From Setaria digitata (taxonomy: Eukaryota; Nematoda; Chromadorea; Rhabditida; Setariidae): 50,768 bases of DNA. Shown piece by piece: positions 10,482 through 22,269 of the stretch; position 1 is the first letter of the stretch, and each line of letters opens with the position of its first letter. The stretch covers positions 1 through 50,768 of the forward strand of contig RCAB01000443.1 in assembly GCA_003640385.1 (NCBI GenBank), read 5' to 3'. The translations under genes were made by a program, and so were the position numbers. The notes under the pieces are model-generated. The model had not been told where the DNA came from, ran no database searches, and saw only the letters and a list, made by a program, of their open reading frames with translations.

Positions 10482-13400
10482 ATGGGCGATTACGATGTAC
10501 TCACCAGCGATCAAGCTGATATGCTGCGTCAATTTCAGGTCGATTTTTGATGCTTAGCTTAGTAATTTTTCGCTACTGATATGATACCATATTTAACTCG
10601 TTCTAATGGAAGTCAATTTACAAGTATTGTTTTAGGAAGTAACAAATATCCAGGATGAACAAATCGCTTTGGCAACATTGGCATCGCTAAATTGGGATTT
10701 ACCAAGAGCTATTGAAGCACAGCTGTGTAACGAGAATGATGAAATAGGTCCGATGGAGATTGATGACTCACTTGTGATAGAACGTCACGATCAGAATGTA
10801 CGCCGAACAGCGATCGCAGAGCTTCGGAATCAGTAGGATTATCCGTTGATATTGTTACTTTCGTTCCATCTATATCATGCGAAATAGTTTCTCGTTCAGT
10901 TTGTGGTGTCATTTGTTGATAATTTCCAAATTGATATCTTCTTTCATAATTGTGTTGAACCGCAGGGATATATACAACTATAAATCAAACTGAGGTAGAA
11001 ACAAAATAGCAGCTGTCAGGAGATTGTTGTGGAAGTGAGTTGTAATTTGTAGATCAAGAAATAATTCGATGGAAACCGAAGCTGCAGATCCTGATTTTCC
11101 TTTTGGACGTTTGTTAGCTGGCGGTTCACTGGAAGAACCAAATAGCAACCAAAGTTCTCCGCATGATAATGGTTCTGCGTGTCTTTATTTATTTATTTTT
11201 TAAGAATGTATCACCTCCTTTATATTTAGATGCAAAAATCTATGATGATGATTTCATAAGCCAGCGAAGAGTCAGAAAATAATCTTTTTTGGAATCTGTT
11301 TCTAGTAAGCAGTGATCACATATAACGCAAAAATAGTCGATTTAATTAAATAGTTAATCGGTGATGTAGACTGTATAATAGAGAAGGAAGAAGTATTGCT
11401 AGAGTAATCATTGTTAGGTTTATTCGAACATTATAGGTAGTACAAGAACCGTGGAATCCCTATCGTCAACTCAGACACATCGAATCCCGGTAATGACGTC
11501 TTCTGGTGCTGGCTCGAGTTCTCGCATCACACGATCACGCGCACGTCCAACAGAGGAATCGCAGCACATTGTTTCGCCTGTAGCTGGTGCTCGTAACTTT
11601 CTTATTGATGGAGAAAATAGTGATTCTACCGATAACGACGGTAATGATGACGACGATGATGATGATGTTTACCACGACGCTGCTCCTTTTGGACAGTTGA
11701 ATGAAGAAGACGCGGTTATCTTTTATTCAAATATCGGCTGAATTTTGATTGAGCCTTTTTTTTTCGTTGCGAAAGAGTGTTTGGAATTTTGAACCTGCAT
11801 AGATGACAAGCAGCCAGAGTTTTGTGGGATTCATTTTTGACACAGATGTCCGTCTAAAGAACTTGAGCTTGTGAAGCTTTCAACTGTGGATCCAAGTTGT
11901 ATAAGCATTTCATTGACTCTCTGTAGGTTTCTTCTCGATTTTATACAAGTAATAATTTGAGAGGTGAAATTTTCATATTAGGATAAAGACAGTTGTTTTC
12001 AGAAACCGTCGTTTAACGATGATCGAGTACCATTAGTGCCTTCTGATTTTACGTCCATTGATGAAGCATTGCATAACTTTATAGCTGTTTTTGAAGCTAG
12101 GTAAGCATATATTCTTTTTGATCATGCTTCATTTTCCCTATCATCCTTAAAAACCGGAGGTTTTAATAATTTAGCAATAAATGATGCGTCAAACTCTGTC
12201 TACACGGTCAAGTATAGCGTCGAATCATATCATATCTAAGAAACATGCCCACTGATCTAGATTTTGAATTCGTTGAAATTTTATTATTCCTTAAATTCGT
12301 ACATTTAGTTCGTATTTCCTTAATTTCAAAAAACATGATCTCATAAGCTTAATAAAATATAAGAGTTAATAGTTTTGATTGTTTTGCGAAATATATATTG
12401 GACAGATGCGTTTGTAGGTACGGCGGTAATCACCCGCCTTTTTATTCGGGCTCTTTACAAGATGCATTACATGAGGCACTCGAGGCACCAGGTCGACCAG
12501 TTGCAGAGCGTCGGCCACTCGCTGTCTACCTGCATAATGATCATGCAGTTGCGTGCAACATTTTTGCAAAAAATGTAATTTTATTTCGTTTAACTTATTT
12601 TGACAGAAGCAGGATGTGTTCCAAAGACCGCATATAAGATGCCATTTTCATATCTCATTTTGAATTCATTTAAATAATGAATTCATTTAATGTTCTATTA
12701 ACATATACCTTTGCATTTTCTCATAGACGTCAAAGTTTTTCCACTAACATTTCTCCATATTATAAATTTAGAAAGTTAATGAAATAATGCTCATGAGAAA
12801 TATTATTATCAGGTACTTTGTTCTGGATTGGTTTCATCGCTTCTGAAGGGACAGTTTGTAACGTGGCCTTGGGATATCACACAGAAAGAAAACAGACTTA
12901 AATTGTTTGAATGGATCGATATGTTGAACGTTCGCGATATAAGGAGAACGCTCGAAAAGTATCTTTATTTTTTGTTGATCTAACTTCATATCTTTTTAGA
13001 CATTTCGAATTTATAATCAAAACTACTTTTTTAGAACTGTCCCGGCACAATTCGATTTTTCAGTCGTAACTTTATATCTGGGCGGAGTTTAGCGCGTTGT
13101 ATTTTTCTGGACATTTTGGTTTATATGTAAACCACTTTTATCAAGGCTGGCTGGAAAGTGAATTTTTCTGTCAGCAGTGAAATTAGATCTTTTATTCAGA
13201 TTTTCCGATGAACGATTTCCGCTGCTAGTGGTTATTATCAAGGAAAAGAGTGTCATTCTACCAATTAGTGTCGCTTGGGGTGAGTAACATAGTCGAATAA
13301 TTCATTAATTTGTTTCGTCCGTTCGTATTTTCGAAACTTCAAATTATAATCAGATGCGTGGTAATATATTTTTTCAGGATGCGATGGACCGCAGCAAGTA

Positions 13401-14722
13401 GTCAACAAACTGATGGAAGGTTTGGAAGAATATCAACGTATTAAAAGTGCTGAAGCTGCCGAAGAAAGAGAACGCATTGAAAGGTGAATCCACTAGTTTC
13501 CCACTCTCGGTGGTTTCTGACATCATTGTTTCGTATATATCACCTCATAAAAATGGTGCAGAGTAATGTAATATTCATTTATTATTCGTTTATATTTCCA
13601 CATTCGTAGACTCTCAGAATAACCGTGTTGTCGATTAGCGTTTCATAACTGAATCTGATTCCTCTTTCAAGAGAAAAAATACGAGAAGAGCAGGCAAGAG
13701 AATATGAACAATCACTAGCGCAAGATAGAGCTCGTCAGGAAAGACTTGAACGTGAAAAAAATGAGCAAAAGTAAGTTAATTAAAGTAGCAATCTTAAATG
13801 CACCAAAATGTTACTTTTACGTAAATTAGCGATATCTTATTTATACAACTTAAATTTCAGAGCGGAAGAAGAGCGTCGAGCGAAAGAGGAGGAAGACAAA
13901 ACAAAACGTTTGCAGGAATTAGCAGCAAGTTTGCCCGTGGAACCTTCCGCAGATGAAACGAATATCGCAATAGTGCGAGTTCGTTTCCCTGACGGAAATG
14001 TACTGTTGCGAAGGTCCTTCATGAAAACATTCATTGCGCATTATAACTCAGTTACATGTCTCAAATAATGATGCCTCCAAGGAGAGGAATGTAGTGATGG
14101 AAAACATTTACATCCATTTATTAATTTTTATGCTTTCTATAAAGCTTTGCATGAATTTAGTTTTCTTATAGTGTCCAGTAAACAGTATTGCATAATATTT
14201 CAGATTTCGAATGAGTGAGCCACTCCGTAATGTAACAATCTTCGTAGAATCGAAAGGGTATAGTTTGGATACGCATCGAATTTGGACCTCAGATGTGCCA
14301 ATGAAAAATGTAGTATGTTTCTTAGAATATTCAGAATATGTGTGTAAAGGATCTTGAAAAACAGAAAACTTCAGAACCCCGGAAAATTACTCATCTTTGT
14401 TCCATTAAATTTTCAGCTTCAGCTAGATAATTCATTTCGGAAGTGTGACAGTTATTTTCTAGAAATTTGTCACTAAAATTTTACCTGAAGTTAAGAGATT
14501 AAAGACAAACAGCTCTTTTGTTCTGAATTCTGCTGGTTTTTTAAAGTTAATGTTATATAATTTTCTGTCTATTGTAGTCTTTTTATTTTATGTAAAGTAA
14601 AGGGTAATTTAATAAATTTTTAATTGAAGTAACATTTACAGGTAGAAACATATGATCTCAACCGTTCATTAGCGGAAATTAAATGGCCGGTTCGCGAGCA
14701 GATCACAGTGGACGAAAAATGA
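10482..14722 (+). CDS. ubxn-3: FAF1-type UBA-UAS-UBX adaptor of CDC48/p97
   Basis: FAF1/UBXN-3 brings ubiquitylated clients to the CDC48/p97 segregase and in worms helps unload replication factors from chromatin. Thirteen exons: 10482-10538, 10636-10832, 11053-11171, 11437-11714, 12003-12100, 12418-12574, 12813-12958, 13200-13279, 13378-13483, 13672-13770, 13861-14013, 14204-14309, 14642-14722; 558 aa. UBA about residues 8-50 (ALATLASLNWDLPRAIEAQL); a low-complexity linker with a D7 acidic run near 195; UAS thioredoxin-like domain about 218-400 (YGGNHPPFYSGSL, VTWPWDI); a charged coiled coil; UBX from about 478. Shorter than human FAF1 (650 aa): I see no ubiquitin-like domain between UBA and UAS. 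The UBX S3-S4 loop reads VPM where the family has FPR. TTTTTCCAG at 10455-10463 may be a spliced-leader or 5' UTR acceptor. The donors at 10833 and 11715 were chosen by phase and are the weakest junctions. Confidence 0.93.
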
Positions 14723-14983
14723 ATAATGAAGAGTTAGCATTCGGCAATTTTATCAACATGGCTCCACCTCTGAGCATTTAATGGAATTTCTTATTTAGGA
14801 TGATTACCTGCCTCCACCTGTTTCATTTTTTGTATCACTGGAAATTAACAAAACAACAGCACCAATAGAATCAATAACAGCAGTAGTATAGTGACAAATA
14901 TACTTACAATTTGTCAAGAACTTTTGTTTAGATTCTTTTAGCATAAAGAGCAGTCAAGTTTCAAGCTCAGTGTTTTTTGAAAC

Positions 14984-15204
14984 ATGAGAATTTTAGGTGA
15001 CATTTACAGTACACCCCTGCCACTTTTTATACTCTACGTTCCTTATGAAAATGTTGATAAAATAAAAGAATTTGAAAGCAGGGAGCAATTCTTTTTCTTT
15101 TCTTTTTTTCCTAAACATTTTATCCTTATTCTTTTCTTGATTTTTTATGTGTTAATCTTTTCTGTAATGATTTTTTTCCTGAATGATTTATTTTACTGGT
15201 TGAC
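14984..15204 (+). other. Candidate 5' exon of the next small gene, or FAF1 3' UTR
   Basis: Open frame from ATG, 73 codons plus 2 nt, with a long hydrophobic run coded largely by T-rich codons. A weak donor (AC|gtcaac) would join in phase 2 to 15323. An AATAAA at 15061 fits equally well as the FAF1 poly(A) signal, which would make this frame accidental. Confidence 0.15.
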
Positions 15205-15322
15205 GTCAACGCATTTGTGCTAATTCTTTTAACATTAGCTATTTTTTTTTTTTTAATGAACTGCAGCAAAATTCCACAACTTATTTTTTCTTTAAAGTTT
15301 TTCTTTTTTCTTTGAAAAGCAG

Positions 15323-15620
15323 GATAACTGGCACTTGCAATTGTTTCCAGTCATGGATGTCTGCTAATTTCAAATTCAGCGATAACTTTATTAAAAGAGA
15401 AACGATGTTAAGGTAAAGGAGGAAGTAAAAAACGAAAAGTCATTTTTTATATTTAGAATTGTTCATATTGATTATTGCTTTGATTAGGAATAGCTTTCCA
15501 TTATCATGTGAAACACAGACAAAATTATCTAATGCAAAACAAGAGAGTTGGTCTATAGGTACCACTTCCATGAAATACGATCAGGTCGGTTTAACTGATT
15601 CACTCGTTTCTTTTGCCTAA
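15323..15620 (+). CDS. 3' exons of an unrecognised small gene
   Basis: Exon 15323-15412 follows gaaaagcag and ends AG|gtaaag. It joins in phase 2 to 15488-15620 (acceptor tttgattag), which ends in TAA. Together they encode about 73 residues with several cysteines near the start (TCNCFQSW) and a Ser/Thr-rich tail ending SLVSFA. An AATAAA at 15651-15656, 31 nt after the stop, supports a real 3' end. The 5' part is unclear; 14984-15204 is one phase-compatible option. I do not recognise the family. 14723-14983 looks like FAF1 3' UTR or spacer. Confidence 0.35.
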
Positions 15621-15650
15621 TCCTTTAGAGGTATAGGTGTATTATACCAT

Positions 15651-15656
15651 AATAAA
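15651..15656 (+). terminator. Poly(A) signal AATAAA
   Basis: Canonical hexamer 31 nt after the TAA of the 15323-15620 exons. Confidence 0.5.
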
Positions 15657-15668
15657 ACAATGCTTAAC

Positions 15669-15689
15669 GGTCAGTATTGTTTACTGACC
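15669..15689. repeat. Perfect 8-bp hairpin
   Basis: Arms ggtcagta / tactgacc around ttgtt; a further ttactgaccc copy follows at about 15714-15723. Its role is unknown. The remaining spacer to 16296 is T-rich and without a supported gene. Confidence 0.65.
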
Positions 15690-16296
15690 TTTAAATTCTT
15701 AGCGCTTTACTAATTACTGACCCATAATCCCTAACTGTTGTTTTTGCAGTCGTTTTTGTGTCTCTTTTATCGATGTTTTTGTTTCTTTTCATGAATTCTT
15801 TTTCTTTTCTAGCACTCTGTTTTGCCCGCAATTTGAATTATGTTGATGAATGTACCTGTCCATAATGTGAATCACTCTTGTCACCATTACTTGTACTGTT
15901 TAAAAGTACATTGTATGTCTTTCAGTGAATAACGAACAGGTTCTATTCGAGAAGACATACTAACTCTTGTACGCTAGCCATGATTTCATCCCGTTTAATT
16001 TTAGACTTGCGGTCTTTCCCTGACCTAAGTGGCAGTTTTTTATTAATTCGTACCACTGATTGAACAAATATAACTGTAAATAAAATTCTTCACTCTGTAA
16101 TATAACGAAATTGCGTAACAACAATAAAGTATCAAGATTTTTAAGTTGTATTTTTTCTCTTCTTTTTTTGAACAATTTCTTGCATAGCATAGCACCAATA
16201 AATATTAGAACATATTACACCTATTTGTTCTTCCAATTATACAAATTTATCAGTTGTTGAAAAAGGTTTTTTACACGTCAGTCTACGTCATTTTCA

Positions 16297-16818
16297 ATGA
16301 ATAACCGTGCAAGTGGCTTCATCCTGATGAATGTTTTCTTTGTTGTGCGCTGTATTGGACTGGTTTTCATGCTTGCAGCTTCTATGCTATTCTGCTATGT
16401 GCCTTATCGTCGATTAGCTGCACTTAAGAAAAACCTTGAAGATATAAGCGGTATTCACGTGCATTACGTGGATCTATTTAAACATTTACTAAGCATGACA
16501 AACTGTAAGCAACTATCCTGGAGTTACGCTGATCAATTCAACCAGACACGTCAACGTGAGCTACCGTTTGCGGATTGTCAAGCAATAAATGAATATGTAT
16601 CGTGTGAATATAAGCCTATCTTGAATATGGATATTCAGGAGATCGATAAACAGTCCTACATTCATTATGGTTGTTTCCCAGGCGCTAATAAGCAATTAAT
16701 TATGTTGACAATTAATGCAACACTCATTAATGTTACCATCGGTAGTGATAAAGTTTTACCTGGAATAATTCTTCAACCATGTCCTAAGCAATCCTCAATT
16801 CAAAATATTACTAGATAA
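16297..16818 (+). CDS. Intronless single-pass membrane protein, not recognised
   Basis: A 173-codon uninterrupted frame from ATG to TAA, unusual here because neighbouring genes are split every 60-300 bp. Residues about 8-34 form one hydrophobic span (FILMNVFFVVRCIGLVFMLA), followed by basic YRRLAALKK. The remaining ~135 residues are hydrophilic with five cysteines (70, 94, 103, 126, 162) and four N-glycosylation sequons (N82, N140, N145, N170). This suits a lumenal or extracellular C-terminal domain held by disulfides, with the N-terminal span a signal anchor. I cannot name the family. It lies between the small gene ending at 15620 and INCENP, all on plus. Codon use is typical of the flanking genes. 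The ORF looks real; function unknown. Confidence 0.75.
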   Translation: MNNRASGFILMNVFFVVRCIGLVFMLAASMLFCYVPYRRLAALKKNLEDISGIHVHYVDLFKHLLSMTNCKQLSWSYADQFNQTRQRELPFADCQAINEYVSCEYKPILNMDIQEIDKQSYIHYGCFPGANKQLIMLTINATLINVTIGSDKVLPGIILQPCPKQSSIQNITR

Positions 16819-17524
16819 ATTATCACTGAAAATGATTGATGTATTTATTTGATGCCTAAAATTATACTGGTCAGGTTAACATTTTTCAACAACTAAAAAC
16901 TATTTTTATCTGTATAATAATTTTTTGAAATTTCATAATTTGTACAACATGAATGATTCATTCCTGATAAAGATTCGATTAGACTGATAAATGTCTGATA
17001 AACAAAAAACTCAAAATCAACTCAACCGAAACATTTTACAAATATATATATATGATAAAATGAATTTGTTCCTGTGATTATTCATTCACATCATAATAAA
17101 TATTAGAATTATTTGAAAAAAACAGTCATCATATCCATTCAGGAGGATTTATTTTTTTACATAGAAAGTGTAAAATAGTTTGTTAGTTTGAAGACTTTAT
17201 TGATCTTTTTTTTTTTTTTTTTTTTAAGTGCTATTTTAATAATTCTAATTGCATACGTGAAGAAAATATGACTAACGTACGTTACGAGATGTCTATTACA
17301 TTACTTTAATAGCACATATAAAAAATAAAAAAAAAAAAGCATTTAATATGTATACATGTTGAATAACGTGATCAAAAATAATCACTCACTCATTCATTCT
17401 TCTCATTAATAATAATTTTTCCATTTTTTAAATTATGTAAATTTTTTCTAAAATAACTTCTTAATGTTGCTAAAATAAATTAATTTTCTTATTGTAAGTG
17501 ATTGATTTGTTTTCATTTGGACAG
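16819..17524. other. Intergenic AT-rich spacer upstream of INCENP
   Basis: Holds poly-T (17209-17225), short AT repeats and no open frame of note. The last bases (tttcatttggacag) form a splice-acceptor-like sequence directly abutting the INCENP ATG, compatible with spliced-leader addition. Confidence 0.6.
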
Positions 17525-20500
17525 ATGTACAATTTACGGAGCAAAAAAATTGATATAAATTGTGAAATTGTTAATAAAATAGATGCAGTTCAAGAAAATG
17601 CAAGAATCCCGTCAAATTTATGGAAGATTTTTGAAAAGATAACAGAAGAAGTGATAAATCGAATAATAACACCTGATCTTAATCAGCGAATCATTAATTA
17701 TCAGCAATGGATTATTGATGAACAAAAAAAAGTAGAGGAAATTTTGATAGATCGGTATGATTATAAAACTTGCAAATTTAACAAACAGACATAATATTTT
17801 CATATATTTTCAACCTTTCGCATCAACAATAAACCAATTAAAAAAAAAAAAAAAAAAGAGAAATAAAAAGCTAGAAAGGAATGGAAAATATTAGGAAAAT
17901 ACTCGAGAGTGAATTAGTGGAAAAGTCCTCAATGCTTTGTAATTAAGCTTAGACATTTTTTCATTGCTTAAAATAAGATTGATTTTTCTTCTTTTTGATT
18001 TATTACTACTTATTAGATGGTTAATCTCATATATAGAAATAGATGAACAAAATCTATCATTTGCCCACTGATAACAACATCTTATCACCAATGGATGTGT
18101 GCCATCAGGAATTGAAGAGCAAATTGACTTTTGGTTGAAAGATTTCCAAAATTTTCTTAATATTATCAATAAAACTGATCATAACAATGAAAACACAACA
18201 TGCTATGCAATTAATAGTCGAATCAAACCAAAGTAGAATATTTGATATTTCATAAATGATTGAATGATTAGTAATTATTAGTTTTATTAAAAAAAAATTA
18301 TTTATTACATGAAAATCATTGTTTCAAATAATTTTTGATTTGAACAAGTAAAATTTTGTTATTTCCAAAATAGTTATCAGTTATAGCAGGGTACATTTTG
18401 GTCTAAACTTATCACAATATCAAGAAATGACTTTATCAGCATCATCATTTGATGATTTCAGTAATCTCGATTCCTTATCAACTTGGGTAACATTATTTAT
18501 TATTAATTGATAATGAAGCTCATAACATTTTATTCTATTAATCTTAGCACTATTATTAGGCTTGCTATAATTTTTATTAATTATTGTTATCAAGTACCAA
18601 ATTAATTATGCTATTATTATTTTCTCCAGTCTGTTACTAATATCCATATGTTAAAGTAATTTTATCTACAATTTAGTAAAAAAAAAAAAAAAAAAAACAA
18701 CAACAACATCAAATATTTATTGCTGTTAGCTGTTCTGACTAATTAGAGCTTATGTTTTAACTAATTACAGATAGCAAAGGGTGTACGTAATTATTGTGCA
18801 GGGCGAACAGCTAATGCAATTAGCAAGAAGAAGCAAATGTTAGAAGCGGTGGCGGAAAAGACAAGAAGGTGGAAATTTGGATGCTATCATTTATTTATTA
18901 ATAGCTATCAGTGATTCTGCTAGCGTAACGAGGAGAAAATGTTAATTAGCATGAGGAAGAAAAAAATGAAAATTATCATTCTGAGGTGAATTTTCGAATC
19001 TGACAGATTCCGAGAGGATCGATTATGCCAGGTGAAGCAACGTAAGAAGCAGCTTGAGAAGGAAGATGAACAAAGACGGAAGCAATCGATGAATAAAATT
19101 AAATTACAGGTAATTAAGCACAAATGATTCGCTAAATGCAATCACTTATGATATCATTTCTTGCCAGAAAATTATGAAAGCATTATCATTTTGTGATAGA
19201 TGAAAACTTTTCGAGATTGTCGTCAACTCGAGAGTTTGAGATCTTTTATGACGTAGCATATGAATAATGACGAACTGAGTTCTCTTTATCAGAACACAGA
19301 TAATGATAAGATTTAAACGTCTAAGACTGTATAAAAATCATATCAGTTAAAAAAATCTTCTTTTTCATACTTCCAAATAAAATAGGCCGTCAACGCTGCT
19401 ACCAATAGAGAACGTAAACTTCGGGAACTCTCGGGTACATCTAAGCGTACACGGACAGCAAATGATCATACGTCAACGCCAATTGCTAAACGACTTCGTA
19501 GCAAAAAAATGGTACCATACAATTCATCACTGTGTAAATCCAAAAAATTGGAAAAATTTAATTAAAGGAAAAACTTCAAGAAAACAATTAATTCAAAATT
19601 AAAATCAGTTTGAAATTTTGACAGTTAGTCAATCGAAATGCAACTAGACCAACTAGATGATTTAAATATGACTGCAGCAAAGGAATACGACACTTTACTT
19701 ATTACTGTAAAGATTAAGGCCGTTTAATGGACGGTAGCCAATCAGACATGAAGAAAGTTTGTCGAAAATGTTTAATTCTCTAAAACAGGAGAATGCAGAA
19801 ATGATAGAAATGAATGATATGAAAGTGCATCGAAGACGAGTTAAAACAGTGAAGAAAAAAAGGAAGAGAGAGAAGATGACAGCAACATTATTGTCAGGTG
19901 ATAACAGTGGAGTAAGGATGGGAACAGTATCATTATCAGATGATAACAGCGAAGTAAAAATGAAAAGACTGTCACTATCAGGTGCTAACAGTGAAGTGAA
20001 GATGGAAACAATGTTATTATCAGATCATAATGGTGAAACAGTACACAATTCTTATCAGAAGACTTTATCACAAGAAATTCAGCAAAATTTACATACGGTA
20101 AATTATATATTATTGAAAAATAATTATGATATTAAAATTGTCACTGATTATTTGAAATATTTCCCATTTATTTGTCTGAATAAATTCCCAAATTATGAAC
20201 ACTATTAGAACATGCGACAAATTTGTTGTTCCATCACCCTTCATTTTTGATTACAGATTAGATAACAGATAATAAATGGATAACTTGATAGATCAGTTAT
20301 AAACTAACTATTATCTTACATCAGGTATGATTAATGATAAATTACAAATAGTTCAGGTGCAATTTCATTCATCTGTAAGATGCTTTTTTTTAGAAAGCTA
20401 ATATTTTCACTTGTATCCTTCAGAATTATACCACAATTTTAGGAAGCATTTCATAATGAAATGGCAAATGAACCGGCTCTCATCAGCTCAAAAATCAGAA

Positions 20501-22269
20501 TGAAATCGAATATCATTACTGAATCACATCTTAAATTAGCAACTTCTCAAGTATCCAACATGGAAGTGACATCTTTGTCTGAGTCTGATTCAAACTGTGC
20601 TGAAGCAAAACCTAAAACTTCACTCGATGCTATAACTGCAATTGCTATGCTTGCCGAGCCAAGTGTCAAGAATGTCGAGATATCATTGCAGTCCAACAAT
20701 GATGCCAATACTGTTAATGCTGATAATGAAAATTCGTTATCAGCAAGTTTGGCAACCGTTAGTACAGCATCAGTGTTAGAGCGTACACGTCCTTGTAATG
20801 TAGGTTTCAAGGCTAATAAACGGTCCACGTACGTGATTAATGGTGACGTAGCAGCTGAAAGTGATAGGATGATGTGTGGAGGTAAGATGAAACGATCGAC
20901 ATATACAATGCCTAAACGAATGAAACATTTGAAATATGAATCAACTATGATTGGTGATGATTTCCGTGTACTGCCAATGGATATGAAATCATCCACACAT
21001 AAATCGAAGTTGACAGTAGCACAAACAGATACTGATATGATGAAGGTAAGCGTAAACGTGGCAAAACGTGGAAAAGTGACAAGCACAAGATTTCCAGGCC
21101 GAGTAACATTAGAGAAATTAGAAGGACAAGAATATATCGAGTTAGTAATTATCAATATTTTATCATTTTTATTACAACGTTGAGCATTTTTAGCAGAAGT
21201 CAAAAGTGACGTGATTGAGTGGCGTAAAATGACGGATGCATAAATGCATTTGGATTTTATTTTATTTTATTTTTTATAGGAGATCGATGCAAAAAAGTAA
21301 TGAAATACCACTGAATTCGGTCAATGAAGAAAACGGCGCCACGTAAGTATTTTAAAGCATTCTTTAAAACGTAACTGAAATGAAAAAAATAGATTAGACT
21401 TAAAATTATGGAACTTTTACTTAAGTGTATTATTTTCAAGANTTTTAAAGCATTCTTTAAAACGTAACTGAAATGAAAAGAATAGATTAGACTTAAAATT
21501 ATGGAACTTTTACTTAAGTGTATTATTTTCAAGACTTTGAAATGTTTAAATACTTCCAATGGTTTCTAGGATACTTCCACTGGCGAATATCCAAGAAATG
21601 ATAGATGAGGATCAAACAGATTATGGAATTAATGACTTATCATCTAATGATCGAACTGATCCTAGTGAAAATCCACGCAAAAAAGTTCCCTACTGGGCTG
21701 AAGGTAATCCATTCTCCACAACTTTAGTTTTCAAAAACTATTTGCACGAAAAAGGAATTAATCAGTAATTATGTTATTGCAAAATAGATCATCATCATTT
21801 CTTCTTTCGTTTTCTTCAATCAGTTGTGGTAATTTAAAAAAAAAAAAAAGTGAGTAATTTTAGGAATCCTAATCTTTGAATTTAGTCTAACCTTTATTTA
21901 GCAGCTTACTAGCTTAATTTTATTATCGCATTTCGGTTGTATTCACTTTAGCTTCATTAGCTTACTAGATGCATTTATGCAGATAGCGAAGTACAGAAGT
22001 TTCTCGTGAAACAGCAAAAATGGTCACCTGCTGATGTTGATGCATTATTTGGTAAAATTCATCCACCTGATATGCAAAAAATTTTTAATGGTAAAATACG
22101 TGTAGCAACACGTAGCTCATCAGCGATGTGGGAATCACCAATTTGGAATCCACGTGTAGGCTACAGCGCTTATCATCTTCAACTTCAACAGAATCATAAT
22201 CAAGAATACAGAAGCAGTCGACGATTTCAACGTGAGAAGAAACATTCTTCTTATGTCACATACTTCTAA
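17525..22269 (+). CDS. icp-1: INCENP, chromosomal passenger complex scaffold (ICP-1)
   Basis: INCENP tethers Aurora B (AIR-2 in worms) to Survivin and Borealin and activates it at chromosomes and the central spindle. Ten exons: 17525-17754, 18390-18486, 18771-18868, 19007-19109, 19386-19511, 19789-20097, 20443-21140, 21280-21342, 21570-21703, 21983-22269; 714 aa, all phases consistent. The C-terminal IN-box is unmistakable: PYWAE (615-619), W633, ALFGKIHPPDMQKIF (640-654), then RSSSAMW (663-669), equivalent to the TSS motif that Aurora B phosphorylates. The N-terminal ~75 residues are helical with conserved-looking Trp positions, as expected for the Survivin/Borealin-binding CEN box. Basic charged helices (RKKQLEKEDEQRRK) follow at about 143-180. 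The exon at 19789 contains a 14-residue repeat. The 5' intron 17755-18389 and the others hold no supported gene. Confidence 0.93.
19888..20040 (+). repeat. 42-bp tandem repeat encoding 14-residue units in INCENP
   Basis: Three full copies and a partial fourth read LLSGDNSGVRMGTV, SLSDDNSEVKMKRL, SLSGANSEVKMETM, LLSDHNGE. The reading frame is kept in every unit. The segment lies between the helical N-terminal part and the IN-box, in a low-complexity region. Confidence 0.85.
21350..21534. repeat. 92-bp duplication around a single N
   Basis: 21350-21441 and 21443-21534 are identical except for one a/g difference and flank the N at 21442, inside an INCENP intron. This is the signature of two contig ends that overlap but were scaffolded rather than merged. 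Confidence 0.9.

Noticed and set aside
15773..15865. 30-codon frame with signal-peptide-like start ending near CTCP
   Set aside because: Too short, T-rich, and no phase-compatible continuation found.
15960..16190. 76-codon minus-strand frame
   Set aside because: No splice partner, poly(A) signal or recognisable motif.
17891..18169. 92-codon minus-strand frame in INCENP intron 1
   Set aside because: Cys-containing but without acceptor/donor support; most likely chance.
20547..21203. 218-codon minus-strand frame opposite INCENP
   Set aside because: Mirror of the long INCENP exon; the plus strand carries phase-consistent exons and the IN-box.
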